Positions 24,383-33,023 of a stretch of 64,000 nucleotides of DNA are shown one piece after another. A program made the translations under genes and the position numbers. Origin of the DNA: Ensifer sp. PDNC004. GTDB taxonomy: Bacteria; Pseudomonadota; Alphaproteobacteria; Rhizobiales; Rhizobiaceae. The stretch lies in assembly GCF_016919405.1 (NCBI RefSeq), contig NZ_CP070353.1, forward strand, positions 620,001 to 684,000. The letters are read 5' to 3'. Positions within the stretch are counted from its first letter, which is position 1. Every line of letters begins with the position of its first letter. The notes under the pieces were generated by a model. The model was given only the letters and a program-made list of their open reading frames with translations. It was not told where the DNA came from and did no database searches.

Positions 24383-25942
24383 TCACGATTTGGCTGTTTC
24401 GCCGACACGCCTCGGCAACGAAACCACCGCCAGCGTCGCCATGAGAGCGATGGCGACGGCGCACGCGGCGGCAGCTGCGCTAAAGCCGGTCATGAAGGCG
24501 GCCTGGGCCTGCTCCAGCGCGCCCGCCGGCAGTTCGGCGGCGACCGACACAGCGCCGGCGAGGCTGTCCGACAGTCTGCCACCTATGTCGCCTGCAAGCT
24601 TTGTCTGCCCGGCCATTTCGGTGCGGTAGACGGCGGTGGTCAGGCTGCCGAGCGTGGCGATGCCGACGGCAAGACCGAGCTCCTGCACCACTTCGGAGAG
24701 GGCCGAGGCCGATCCGGCCTTTTCGGCAGGTGCTGCGCTGACGACGAGATCGGTGCCAAGCGCGGCAATGGTACCGAGGCCGAGATAGACGAGCGCGAAT
24801 GCGGCCGTCACCAGCCCGACACCGTGCGGCGCGTGGTCGAGCAAGGCGAGCAGAAGGTAGCCGACGACCGAGAGCGCCAGCGCCGTTGCGATCACGGGGC
24901 CGGGGCCGAAGCGCCGGGCGATGAGCGGTGCGGTGATGCCGGCCAAAAGCATGGCGAGCGCCGAGGGTCCCATTCTCAGGCCCGCCGACAGGGGAGAAAG
25001 CCCGACGACGAGCTGCAGATACTGGGTGACGAGCAGCATCGTGCCGCCGACGGCCGTCAAGCCGACCAGGAGGATCAACAGCGCTGTGCTGAAAGCGCGA
25101 TCGGAGAAGAGGTCGAGGTCGATCAGCGGGCTTTTCAGCCGGCGCTGCCGCCGGATGAAGAGGAGTGTGGCGACGATTCCGACGGTCAGACCGAGCATGG
25201 CAGCGAGTCCGAAGCCATCCTTGGCGATCTGCTTGATGCCGTAGACGATGGGAAGCAGCCCCGCCAGCGACAGCGCCACGCTCGTCATGTCCAGCCGCTC
25301 CGCTTGCGGCGCACGGTATTCCGGCAGCAGGAACGGCGCGACGATGAGGAGCAGCCCGACGATCGGCAGTGCCACGAGGAAGGCAGCACCCCACCAGTAG
25401 CGTTCGAGCAGGATGCCGCCGACGATCGGCCCCGCCGCCATGCCGAGCGCGAACATGGTTGCCCACGCCCCGATCGCAAGCGCCCTCTGGTGCGGGTTTA
25501 AAAACATGTTGCTGATCAGCGCCAGCGTCGGCGGCATCAGCGTTGCGCCGGCAACGCCGAGGGCTGCGCGCGCGGCGATCAGCATGGTGGCGCTGGTGGA
25601 ATAGGCCGAAAGGATCGAGGCCACGCCGAAGGCGGCAGCGCCCAGCATCAGCAGCTTGCGGCGACCGATGCGATCGCCGAGCGTCCCCATGGTGATCAGG
25701 AAGCCGGCGATCATGAAGCCGTAGGCATCGACGATCCAGAGCGCCTGCGTGCTGGTGGGCTTCAGGTCTGCCGCGAGCGCCGGCAAGGCCAGATGCAGCA
25801 GCGTCAGGTCGAGCCCGAGCAGGATGGTGGGGAGTGCGAGCAGGGCAAGGCCGGCCCATTCCCGCAGGCCTGCGCGCGGTTCTGCGGGGTCCGCGTGGAC
25901 GGGATGTCCCTCGGTGAGGTGGGATGGTCGGTCGCTGAGCAT
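24383..25942 (-). CDS. MFS drug exporter, DHA2 (14-TMS, SmvA/QacA-like)
   Basis: A protein of about 519 residues with roughly 14 membrane segments. It shows MFS hallmarks: LDLTLLHLALPALAADL in helix 1, the motif A-like GTLGDRIGRRKLLMLG, and the antiporter-type motif C LGMAAGPIVGGILLE. This fits proton-linked export of cationic drugs, dyes or biocides (SmvA/QacA/EmrB group). The start is uncertain: ATG 25942 is used here, but a TTG at 25948 is better spaced from GGAGATC. It is divergent from an XRE-type regulator at 26053, which probably represses it. The N-terminal 25 residues are polar. Confidence 0.9.
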   Translation of the reverse strand: MLSDRPSHLTEGHPVHADPAEPRAGLREWAGLALLALPTILLGLDLTLLHLALPALAADLKPTSTQALWIVDAYGFMIAGFLITMGTLGDRIGRRKLLMLGAAAFGVASILSAYSTSATMLIAARAALGVAGATLMPPTLALISNMFLNPHQRALAIGAWATMFALGMAAGPIVGGILLERYWWGAAFLVALPIVGLLLIVAPFLLPEYRAPQAERLDMTSVALSLAGLLPIVYGIKQIAKDGFGLAAMLGLTVGIVATLLFIRRQRRLKSPLIDLDLFSDRAFSTALLILLVGLTAVGGTMLLVTQYLQLVVGLSPLSAGLRMGPSALAMLLAGITAPLIARRFGPGPVIATALALSVVGYLLLALLDHAPHGVGLVTAAFALVYLGLGTIAALGTDLVVSAAPAEKAGSASALSEVVQELGLAVGIATLGSLTTAVYRTEMAGQTKLAGDIGGRLSDSLAGAVSVAAELPAGALEQAQAAFMTGFSAAAAACAVAIALMATLAVVSLPRRVGETAKS

Positions 25943-26052
25943 GGTCAAAAGTGATCTCCGTCGTCGCTTGGGCTGGTTGCGGAAACCACATCTTCAGGGC
26001 ACACTTGTCCTGTTACAATTTAAGTATTTATCCTATTACTGCGAGCAATAGC

Positions 26053-26865
26053 GTGAACGAACGAAGCCTTGAGCGGAGCAAGAACGAGCTGTCGGAGTTT
26101 CTGACGCGGCACCGGGCGAAGCTGACGCCGGCCGATGCTGGGCTCGCGTTCAACGGCCGGCGGCGCACCCCCGGCCTCAGGCGCGAGGAGGTGGCAGCGC
26201 TCGCCGGCGTCGGGCTCACCTGGTACACCTGGTTCGAGCAGGGGCGTGACATCAAGGTGTCGGAGGCGTTCCTGTTGAATGTGGCGCGGGCGCTGAAGCT
26301 CGATGACGCCGAATGCAGCCATCTGTTCCTGCTGGCCCACAAACGGCCGCCGCCGCCGGAGGCGCATCATCGCGTCACAGTTTCGCCTTTGGTCCAGCAG
26401 TTGCTGGACGAGCTGACGGCACGGCCGGCCTATGTGGTCAACCTGCGCTGGGATGTCGTTGCCTGGAATGCGGCGGCGGACGCGCTGTTCGGCTTCAGTG
26501 CCCGGAGGCCGGAGCTTGGCAATATTTTGCAGATGGTGTTTGCCGATCCCGAGATGCGGCGGCGTATGCCCGCCTGGCGCGAAGACGCGCCGAAGCTGCT
26601 CGCCCAGTTTCGATATGATTTCGCCGTGGCTCCGGATGATCCGTCGATGCTGGCCCTGGTTGAAAGCCTCAAGGACCTTTCGGCCGATTTCAGGCGCTGG
26701 TGGGCAGCCCCTGGTGGCGACGAGGCCCGGCGCGGGATCGGATCCCTGATCGATGCTGCAGCCGAGCGCCGGCGTTTCCGCCATGAGACGCTGGTGGTGG
26801 ACGAACACCGGCATCTGCGCATGGTGGTCTATTTCGCCGAACCGGTGCTCGCCCGAGAGCGATAA
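26053..26865 (+). CDS. XRE-family regulator with MmyB-like ligand-binding domain
   Basis: A 270-residue regulator starting at GTG 26053 (NERSLERS), 110 bp from the divergent exporter. Residues about 10-80 form a Cro/C1-type helix-turn-helix (LTRHRAKLTPADAGL...RRTPGLRREEVAALAGVGLTWYT), and residues about 105-265 form the MmyB-like domain (NLRWDVVAWNAAADALFGF, ending MVVYFAEP). This class binds small hydrophobic ligands and commonly controls a neighbouring gene. Divergent placement suggests autoregulation and control of the MFS exporter. The GTG has no good ribosome site, so the start is less certain. Confidence 0.87.
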   Translation: MNERSLERSKNELSEFLTRHRAKLTPADAGLAFNGRRRTPGLRREEVAALAGVGLTWYTWFEQGRDIKVSEAFLLNVARALKLDDAECSHLFLLAHKRPPPPEAHHRVTVSPLVQQLLDELTARPAYVVNLRWDVVAWNAAADALFGFSARRPELGNILQMVFADPEMRRRMPAWREDAPKLLAQFRYDFAVAPDDPSMLALVESLKDLSADFRRWWAAPGGDEARRGIGSLIDAAAERRRFRHETLVVDEHRHLRMVVYFAEPVLARER

Positions 26866-26893
26866 CCGAAGCGGCCGCCTCTTTTGGTTCGGC

Positions 26894-27790
26894 CTATTCG
26901 AGAGCTGCGGCGATGGTGGCGCCGACGACAACGCTCGACAGCGCCGTGCCGAGAAGCAGCGAGGTGTTGACCGGCCGCTTCACGACCGTGCCGAAGTTGA
27001 AGAGGTTCATCGGCAGGAGATGAAAGCCGCCGCTTTCCGGCTTGCTCGACGGCGCTTCCATGAAGCACTCGTCGTCGAACCAGACCCAATCGTCGCGCCA
27101 GGTCCAGCAGCCGTGCTGGCGATAGATGTTGGCCACCTGCTCGGCGAAGCCCTTGTCGGCCGGCAGGCGGACGTAGTTTTGCGGCCGGCGGCTGAAATAC
27201 TGCATGGCGAGCGGCATGGAGCGCTCTGTGCAATAGTTCGACATCCAGAGCTTGAAGCCGATTTCGTCGCGCAGGCGGTCGAGCACCCGGAAGACCTGCA
27301 CGTGATCCTCGTGGCCATACTCGCCCCAGGGATTGTGGGTGAAGACATTCATGTCGGGCTTCAAGAGCGGCAGGAGCGTGCGGTAGAGCGTCTCGTAGTT
27401 GTCGCGATAGGCCTGCGCGATCGGCCGGGTCGAGTGGCGGAAGCTGCCGGGCATGATCTGCGACAGCGATTTCTTGACGATGCGCTTGGCTTCGCGGCGC
27501 GTGCCTTCGGTGCCGAACTCCATGCCGAAGGGGCCGGGTTTCGGGCTCGTCCAGTCGGCGCAGTCAAACGAGCCGGTTTCTTCCATTTCGAGGAAGCGCA
27601 CGTTGCCACGCGGATAGGCCTTGATCGCAGCGGTGCGCGCGTCGCCCATTTGCGGCTCAGACCAGATGTCGCGATAAAGGATGATCACCTCATCGACCTT
27701 GTTGAGGATCGAGGTGAACCACAGCAACTCGTCATCGGGATGGGCGCCGATGATGACGGAGTTCTTCAGAAAATCATGCGTGTCGGCCAT
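26894..27790 (-). CDS. LmbE/PIG-L family deacetylase with C-terminal hydrophobic tail
   Basis: A 298-residue protein with the LmbE/PIG-L zinc motif IIGAHPDDELLW near residue 14 and the second metal His in NPWGEYGHEDHVQVF near residue 165. Family members deacetylate N-acetylglucosaminyl groups on sugars, lipids or small thiols. The last 25 residues (NTSLLLGTALSSVVVGATIAAALE) form one hydrophobic segment, unusual for the family and suggestive of a tail anchor. It is monocistronic; the substrate is unknown. Its 3' end converges with the XRE gene, 28 bases apart. Confidence 0.85.
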   Translation of the reverse strand: MADTHDFLKNSVIIGAHPDDELLWFTSILNKVDEVIILYRDIWSEPQMGDARTAAIKAYPRGNVRFLEMEETGSFDCADWTSPKPGPFGMEFGTEGTRREAKRIVKKSLSQIMPGSFRHSTRPIAQAYRDNYETLYRTLLPLLKPDMNVFTHNPWGEYGHEDHVQVFRVLDRLRDEIGFKLWMSNYCTERSMPLAMQYFSRRPQNYVRLPADKGFAEQVANIYRQHGCWTWRDDWVWFDDECFMEAPSSKPESGGFHLLPMNLFNFGTVVKRPVNTSLLLGTALSSVVVGATIAAALE

Positions 27791-28109
27791 GCTCTGCGCG
27801 CCCTCGTGTTCGTCGCGCGCAATTCTGACGTGTAGAGATTAAACCGGCGTAAAGCGGGATGGCCTGTCCACAGGTTACGGGGGGGCGGCGACGCAGTCCC
27901 GGACGTATCGGTTGACTGCCGGTCACGCAAAGAGACACGCCGCGAGCATGGTACGCGCGCTGCCCTCTCTCCCTCCTCCTACGTCATTTCTGTGACGAGC
28001 ACGGAAATGACGTATGAGGAAGGAGCGGCCGTTCGCCAGTGTTCAACTATTTCACTGAACCCGAATGGTCCCGTCGCCTCTTCCTTCCGGGCCGCGCCTT
28101 CTGAACCCT
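27791..28109. other. Intergenic region (319 bp) with a strong palindrome
   Basis: It holds the upstream region of the LmbE-like gene and the 3' end of the AgcS-AraC-SRPBCC-VOC unit. The only clear structure is the hairpin at 27980-28014. Confidence 0.4.
27980..28014. repeat. Palindromic repeat with TGTGACGAGCAC core
   Basis: A 15-bp stem, 27980-27994 with 28000-28014 (TACGTCATTTCTGTG / CACGGAAATGACGTA, one T-G pair), around loop ACGAG. The core TGTGACGAGCAC-GGAA recurs in the element at 54909-55024, so this is a solo copy of a dispersed rhizobial palindrome. It lies just downstream of the minus-strand VOC gene and could act as a transcript end. Confidence 0.6.
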
Positions 28110-28463
28110 CTACTGCGCCGACCAGACCGCCAGTTCGTAACCATCCGGGTCGGCGAAATGGAAGCGTCTTCCGCCGGGAAAGGTGAAAATCGGTTTGACG
28201 ATCCTGCCGCCGGCCTTTTCGACGCGGGCGAGCATGTCCTCCAGCGTGTCCGCATAGAGGATGATCAGCGGTCCGCCGCTGCCGACAGGGCCGGTGGTGG
28301 TGAAGCCGCCGGTCAGTCGGCCGTCCTTGAATTCGCAATATTCCGGGCCGTAATCGGTGAAGGTCCAGCCGAAGGCGCTGCCGTAGAAGGCCTTGGCGGC
28401 GGCGATGTCGGAGACGTTGAACTCGACATAGTCGATGCGGCTGTCGTTGCCCTTGTTACCCAT
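28110..28463 (-). CDS. VOC (glyoxalase/bleomycin resistance-like) family protein
   Basis: A 117-residue protein with a VOC fold: RIDYVEFNVSDIAAAKAFYGSAFGWTF at the start, EFKDGRLTGGF in the middle, and the end RRFHFADPDGYELAVW with the usual C-terminal metal-ligand Glu. It is probably a metal-dependent lyase, isomerase or binding protein of unknown substrate. Its ATG lies one base after the SRPBCC stop, so the two are co-translated. It is the last gene of the unit that begins with agcS. Confidence 0.85.
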   Translation of the reverse strand: MGNKGNDSRIDYVEFNVSDIAAAKAFYGSAFGWTFTDYGPEYCEFKDGRLTGGFTTTGPVGSGGPLIILYADTLEDMLARVEKAGGRIVKPIFTFPGGRRFHFADPDGYELAVWSAQ

Positions 28464-28464
28464 T

Positions 28465-28878
28465 TTATCTGTCTTCTCCGGATTCCATGATTGATTTCAA
28501 AGTGGCGAGATCCTTCGCCACCCAGCCGGCGTCGCCGGCAAATTGTTCCGCGCTCATGCCCGGCTGGCGCAGCAGCGTGAACATCACCTCCGCGCCGTCG
28601 CCGTTCGGAACGACGCGCAACGCATTGTGGACCTCCGTGCCGTCTTCCAGCGTAACGCGATGATCGACGACGCCGAAGGCGTTGTCCGGCGCAAAGCGGA
28701 CGCGGGCATTGCCGAGAGGGCCCGGCGCAAGCCAATGGTCGCCGTCGCGGGTTAGACCCGACGAGAGGCCGGACGCCCAGCGCGGCATGTTCTCGGGCTT
28801 AGCCATGAAGGCATAGACCGCGCGCCAGTCGCGGTCGATGGTGGTGTGAACGATCTTTGCTCCAGTGTTGCCATGCAT
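28465..28878 (-). CDS. SRPBCC/START-like small-molecule-binding protein
   Basis: A 137-residue protein with an SRPBCC (polyketide cyclase/AHSA1-like) helix-grip fold: TTIDRDWRAVYAFMAKPENMPRWASGL at the start, beta-strand region with RVTLEDGTEVHNALRVVP, and a long C-terminal helix (SAEQFAGDAGWVAKDLATLKSIME). No ligand is predictable. The ATG at 28878 has CAGGAGAACA upstream. It sits between an AraC-type regulator and a VOC protein, a trio common in detoxification or stress units. Confidence 0.82.
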   Translation of the reverse strand: MHGNTGAKIVHTTIDRDWRAVYAFMAKPENMPRWASGLSSGLTRDGDHWLAPGPLGNARVRFAPDNAFGVVDHRVTLEDGTEVHNALRVVPNGDGAEVMFTLLRQPGMSAEQFAGDAGWVAKDLATLKSIMESGEDR

Positions 28879-28938
28879 TGTTCTCCTGAGCGAAGGAGTA
28901 GCATGGGCGGCCTGATCGGTCTTGAACGAAACGGCCAG

Positions 28939-29769
28939 TCAGGCTGCTTGCCGGTCAGCTGCGAGCTGGCGGCGGATTTCGGCGGGTGAGAGCGAGGTGA
29001 GTTCCCTGGCCTCGCGCGACAGATGCGCCTGGTCGGCATAGCCGGCGTCGAGCGCGAGCAGGCCGAGCGCCGCCGACGTTTCCCTTTGGCATGTCCCGAG
29101 GAAGCGCTGCAGGCGCAGGATGCGGTCGAGCGTCTTGGCGCCGTAGCCGAAATGCTCGTGGCAGCGGCGCCTCAGCGTCCTTTCGCTCGTGCCGGTGGCG
29201 GCGGCGAGGGCGCGGATGGGGTTGTCGGACGAGCCATGGCTCTGCCGCAGATGGGCGAGGGTGGCGGCGATATCGCCCGGTGGCGACGAGACGGCCGGCA
29301 GGCGTTCAAGCACCGCTTCCGCGAGCATCGCGGCGCGGCAGGCTGCATCGGGCGCGTCCTCAATCCTGGTTTCGAGTTCGCGCGCGGCACGGCCCCAGAA
29401 GGCATCGAGCGGAACGACCTCGCCGAGGATCTGCGAAAGCGATGTGCGCAGGAAGGAGGCTGCGATGCCTGGGCGGAACCGCAGGCCGATGATATCGGTG
29501 CCGGGCGCAAAGACCGGGAAGGCGGCTACCCGATCGGGCCCGGCAACTGCCAGGCCATGCCGGGACCAGAGGATATCGACGCAGCCGTCGGGCACGACCG
29601 CGATGGGTGCGGCCGTCCCATCCAGCAATTGGTGGCGCCAGAGGCATTCGACATGGCGGCCAAGTTCGTCGGGCGCGGCATGCTCTTTATAGATGCCACG
29701 CCGTTTGGCCAGCGTCGGTTCTGGCGGAGGCAGCTTCGTCTGTGTCAGCGGCCCGAGGGCGCCGTCCAT
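28939..29769 (-). CDS. AraC-family regulator with DUF6597-type N-terminal domain
   Basis: A 276-residue regulator. Residues about 30-150 form the N-terminal domain often found with VOC/SRPBCC genes (CLWRHQLLD, VVPDGCVDILW, GLRFRPGIAASFL). The C-terminal AraC helix-turn-helix pair spans about 170-265 (AAATGTSERTLRRRCHEHFGYGAKTLDRILRLQRFL, then DAGYADQAHLSREARELTSLSPAE). The start at 29769 has a textbook TGGAGGAAAAGGC ribosome site and lies inside the 3' end of agcS, overlapping by 25 bases. It probably controls the downstream SRPBCC and VOC genes. Confidence 0.9.
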   Translation of the reverse strand: MDGALGPLTQTKLPPPEPTLAKRRGIYKEHAAPDELGRHVECLWRHQLLDGTAAPIAVVPDGCVDILWSRHGLAVAGPDRVAAFPVFAPGTDIIGLRFRPGIAASFLRTSLSQILGEVVPLDAFWGRAARELETRIEDAPDAACRAAMLAEAVLERLPAVSSPPGDIAATLAHLRQSHGSSDNPIRALAAATGTSERTLRRRCHEHFGYGAKTLDRILRLQRFLGTCQRETSAALGLLALDAGYADQAHLSREARELTSLSPAEIRRQLAADRQAA

Positions 29770-31223
29770 GCCTTTTCCTCCAAGCTTCGCCCGGTTCCGA
29801 TCGCCTCTTCGCGCGACCAGATCTCGCCGTCGATCTGGCCCTGCAGTTCCGGATAGTCGGCTGCATGGAAGACCGGATCGAGGCCCTGCCGGCGCTGGGC
29901 GAAATAGTCCTTCGTCAGTTTGGCAATGGTACCGGAGAGGAGCACGATGGCAATGAGGTTGATCGTCGCCATCAAGCCCATGGATGCATCGGCGGCGTCG
30001 AACACTGTGGTGATGCTTTCCGACGCGCCCCAGACGACCATCGCAAGGACCGCGCAGCGCATGATCGTGACGCCGAGGCGGTTGGCACCGCCCAGGTAGG
30101 TGAGCGCGTTCTCCGCATAGGAATAGTTGCCGATGATCGAGGTGAAGGCGAAGAAGAAGATCGCGACCGCGATGAAGTAGCTACCGGCCCAGCCGATATG
30201 CACATTCATCGCCGCCTGCGTCAGCTGCGTGCCGGTGACGCCGGAGCCGGGTTCCAAGGTGCCCGACAGCAGGATCATCACCGAGGTCGCGGTGCAGATC
30301 AGGATGGTATCGATGAAGACGCCGAGCGACTGCACGAAGCCCTGCGATGCCGGGTGATGCGGCACGGGCGTGGCGACGGCCGCGATGTTCGGGGCCGAGC
30401 CCATGCCGGCCTCGTTGGAGAAGAGGCCGCGCTTGACGCCGTTCATCATCGCTGCCGTGACGCCGCCGGCAACGCCGCCTGCCGCCTCCTGCAGGCCGAA
30501 GGCGCTGGAGATGATCGTCCACAGCACGCTTGGCACGATCGACGCGTTGACGACGAGCACGTAGATCGCCGTCAGCAGATAGGCGATCGCCATGAAGGGC
30601 ACGACGATTTCGGCGACGCGGGCAATCTGCCGGATGCCGCCGAAGATGACGATGCCGGAGATGGCCGCAACCGCGATGCCGACGGCGATCTTCGGCACGC
30701 CGAAGGCGCCCTGGACGGCATCAGCGATGGAGTTGGCCTGCACGGCGTTGAAGACGAGGCCGAAGGACAGAATGAGGCAGACGGAGAAGATCGTTGCCGC
30801 CCAGGGCGCGTTGAGACCACGGGCAATGTAGAAGGCAGGACCGCCCCGATACTGGCCGTTTTCGTTGCGCACCTTGTAGAGCTGCGCCAGCGCGCTCTCC
30901 GCATAGGCCGTTGCCATGCCGACGAGCGCCACCATCCACATCCAGAAGGTCGCACCCGGACCACCGAGATAGAGCGCGACGGCAACGCCGGCGAGGTTGC
31001 CGGTGCCGACGCGCGAGGCGAGGCTGACGGTCAGCGCCTGGAACGGGCTGATGCCGGCCGCATCCTTCGAGCCGCCGCTGCTCAAGACCCGGAACATCTC
31101 GCCGAAATGCACAATCTGCGGAAAGCCGAGGCGCAGCGTAAAATAGATGCCGACGGCGAGCAGGCCGTAGATCAGCACGTAGCCCCAAAAGATCGTGTTC
31201 AGAAAGCCGATGATCGTGTCCAT
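29745..31223 (-). CDS. Alanine/glycine:cation symporter (AgcS family)
   Basis: A 492-residue sodium/proton-linked amino acid symporter with about 11 membrane segments. Family signatures are GGSKDAAGISPFQALTVSLA with RVGTGNLAGVAVAL, the stretch EMFRVL before it, GGPGATFWMWMVALVGMATAY, and KRGLFSNEAGMGSAPNIAA. It likely takes up alanine or glycine. The start at 31223 (MDTIIGFLN) follows AGAGGAACCGC; the ORF to 31271 adds a non-homologous tail. Its 3' end overlaps the AraC gene by 25 bases. It is divergent from fixGHIS. Confidence 0.93.
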   Translation of the reverse strand: MDTIIGFLNTIFWGYVLIYGLLAVGIYFTLRLGFPQIVHFGEMFRVLSSGGSKDAAGISPFQALTVSLASRVGTGNLAGVAVALYLGGPGATFWMWMVALVGMATAYAESALAQLYKVRNENGQYRGGPAFYIARGLNAPWAATIFSVCLILSFGLVFNAVQANSIADAVQGAFGVPKIAVGIAVAAISGIVIFGGIRQIARVAEIVVPFMAIAYLLTAIYVLVVNASIVPSVLWTIISSAFGLQEAAGGVAGGVTAAMMNGVKRGLFSNEAGMGSAPNIAAVATPVPHHPASQGFVQSLGVFIDTILICTATSVMILLSGTLEPGSGVTGTQLTQAAMNVHIGWAGSYFIAVAIFFFAFTSIIGNYSYAENALTYLGGANRLGVTIMRCAVLAMVVWGASESITTVFDAADASMGLMATINLIAIVLLSGTIAKLTKDYFAQRRQGLDPVFHAADYPELQGQIDGEIWSREEAIGTGRSLEEKAWTAPSGR

Positions 31224-31368
31224 GCGGTTCCTCTTTGGTATTGCAAGGTGTGGTGACGTGGCGAACCGCAATGCGGATCGGATGGGAAAGGCCGTTCACT
31301 TCGCTTGAGCCAGGCATCTTGCGAATGCCCGGACCTTTCGCCGCATGCAGGCGCTTTAGCCCGCAAAC

Positions 31369-31382
31369 TTGACACAGATCAA
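31369..31382 (+). promoter_or_regulatory. FnrN/FixK box of fixGHIS
   Basis: TTGACACAGATCAA matches TTGA-N6-TCAA, with one change from the perfect palindrome. Class II spacing predicts transcription from about 31417, 32 nt before the fixG ATG at 31449. Confidence 0.78.
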
Positions 31383-31448
31383 CGTTTTCGGCGGCCAAAT
31401 CAGGCAAAACGTGGTGCAATACATGACATATCCGGGGATTTCCCACAA

Positions 31449-33023
31449 ATGAGCCCACAATCCGCCGCAAATCCTGCCTCTGTCGAACGTCACGAGGCCG
31501 AACCGGTCAATGCGGCGCATGTGCGCAAGCCGCTCTACGAAAAGCGCAAGAAGATCTTCCCCAAGCGCGCCGAAGGCAGTTTCCGCCGCTTCAAGTGGCT
31601 GGTGATGCTGGTCACGCTCGGCATCTATTATCTGACGCCGTGGATCCGTTGGGATCGCGGTGAGCATGCACCGGATCAGGCGGTGCTCGTCGATATCGCC
31701 GCCCGGCGCTTCTACTTCTTTTTCATCGAGATCTGGCCGCAGGAGTTCTTCTTCGTCGCGGGCCTGCTCGTCATGGCCGGCTTCGGCCTGTTCCTGGTGA
31801 CGTCGGCCGTCGGCCGCGCCTGGTGCGGCTATACCTGTCCGCAGACGGTCTGGGTGGATCTCTTCCTGGTGGTCGAACGCTACATCGAAGGCGATCGCAA
31901 TGCCCGCATGAAGCTCGATGCCGGTCCCTGGACGTTCGACAAGATCGTCAAGCGGGTGTCGAAGCACTCGATCTGGATCATGATTGGCATCGCCACGGGC
32001 GGCGCCTGGATCTTCTATTTCGCCGATGCACCGACGCTTTTGAAAAGCTTCGTTTCGCTGGAAGCGCCCATGGTCGCCTACATGACCGTCGCTATCCTCA
32101 CGGCGACGACCTATGTCTTCGGCGGGCTGATGCGCGAGCAGGTCTGCACCTATATGTGCCCGTGGCCGCGCATCCAGGCGGCGATGCTTGACGAGAATTC
32201 GCTTGTCGTGACCTATAACGACTGGCGCGGCGAGCCGCGCTCCCGCCACCAGAAGAAGGCGGTTGCCGCCGGCGAGGCTGTCGGCGATTGCGTCGATTGC
32301 AACGCCTGCGTCGTCGTCTGTCCGATGGGCATCGACATTCGCGACGGCCAGCAGCTCGAATGCATCACCTGCGCGCTCTGCATCGATGCCTGCGACGGCG
32401 TCATGGACAAGCTCGGGCGCGAGCGCGGTCTGATCTCCTATGCGACGCTCAACGATTATGCCGCCAACATGGCGCTTGCCACCAACGGCGGCACGGCGGC
32501 GATTGATCCGGGCCGGGTGCGCAACGCCGACGGCGCATTTTCCGACAAGGTGCGCCACTTCAACTGGAAGATCGTCTTCCGCCCCCGCGTGCTCGTCTAT
32601 CTCGGCGTCTGGACGCTCGTCGGCATTGGCTTGCTCTATGCGCTTCTGTCGCGCGACCGGCTGGAGCTCAACGTGCTGCACGACCGCAACCCGCAATTCG
32701 TCGTCGAATCCGACGGTTCGGTACGCAACGGCTACATGGTCAAGCTCTTGAACATGATCCCGGAACAACGCACGATCACGCTTGCCATCGACGGCATGCC
32801 TTCGGCGACCATGCGCATCGCCGGCCAGGCACCGGGCGACGGCCGCACCTTTGCCCTCGGTGTCGATCCGGACAAGGTGACGGCGGTCAAGGTGTTCGTA
32901 ACGCTGCCGAAGGACAAGCTGACCGAAGCGGCTGACGGTTTCAGCCTGATCGTCGAGGATCCGTCGAGCCACGAGCGCGACGTCTACAAGGCCAACTTCA
33001 ACAGCCCGGGAGCCGCAAAATGA
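31449..33023 (+). CDS. fixG: Cytochrome cbb3 assembly iron-sulfur protein FixG (CcoG)
   Basis: A 524-residue membrane protein. Its N-terminal part has membrane helices (KWLVMLVTLGIYYLTPWIRW; FFFVAGLLVMAGFGLFLVTS) and the Cys-containing WCGYTCPQTVW and EQVCTYMCPW. Two 4Fe-4S ferredoxin-type clusters follow in CVDCNACVVVCPMGID and CITCALCIDACD. A further helix near residue 380 and a periplasmic Ig-like C-terminal domain complete it. CcoG proteins act in copper delivery and reduction for cbb3 oxidase. The ATG at 31449 follows GGGGAT; the ORF from 31305 would cross the FNR box. Its stop overlaps the fixH start (ATGA). Confidence 0.96.
   Translation: MSPQSAANPASVERHEAEPVNAAHVRKPLYEKRKKIFPKRAEGSFRRFKWLVMLVTLGIYYLTPWIRWDRGEHAPDQAVLVDIAARRFYFFFIEIWPQEFFFVAGLLVMAGFGLFLVTSAVGRAWCGYTCPQTVWVDLFLVVERYIEGDRNARMKLDAGPWTFDKIVKRVSKHSIWIMIGIATGGAWIFYFADAPTLLKSFVSLEAPMVAYMTVAILTATTYVFGGLMREQVCTYMCPWPRIQAAMLDENSLVVTYNDWRGEPRSRHQKKAVAAGEAVGDCVDCNACVVVCPMGIDIRDGQQLECITCALCIDACDGVMDKLGRERGLISYATLNDYAANMALATNGGTAAIDPGRVRNADGAFSDKVRHFNWKIVFRPRVLVYLGVWTLVGIGLLYALLSRDRLELNVLHDRNPQFVVESDGSVRNGYMVKLLNMIPEQRTITLAIDGMPSATMRIAGQAPGDGRTFALGVDPDKVTAVKVFVTLPKDKLTEAADGFSLIVEDPSSHERDVYKANFNSPGAAK

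Noticed and set aside
29607..31256. 549-residue plus-strand ORF
   Set aside because: Antisense of the AgcS symporter gene, whose motifs and ribosome site are clear.
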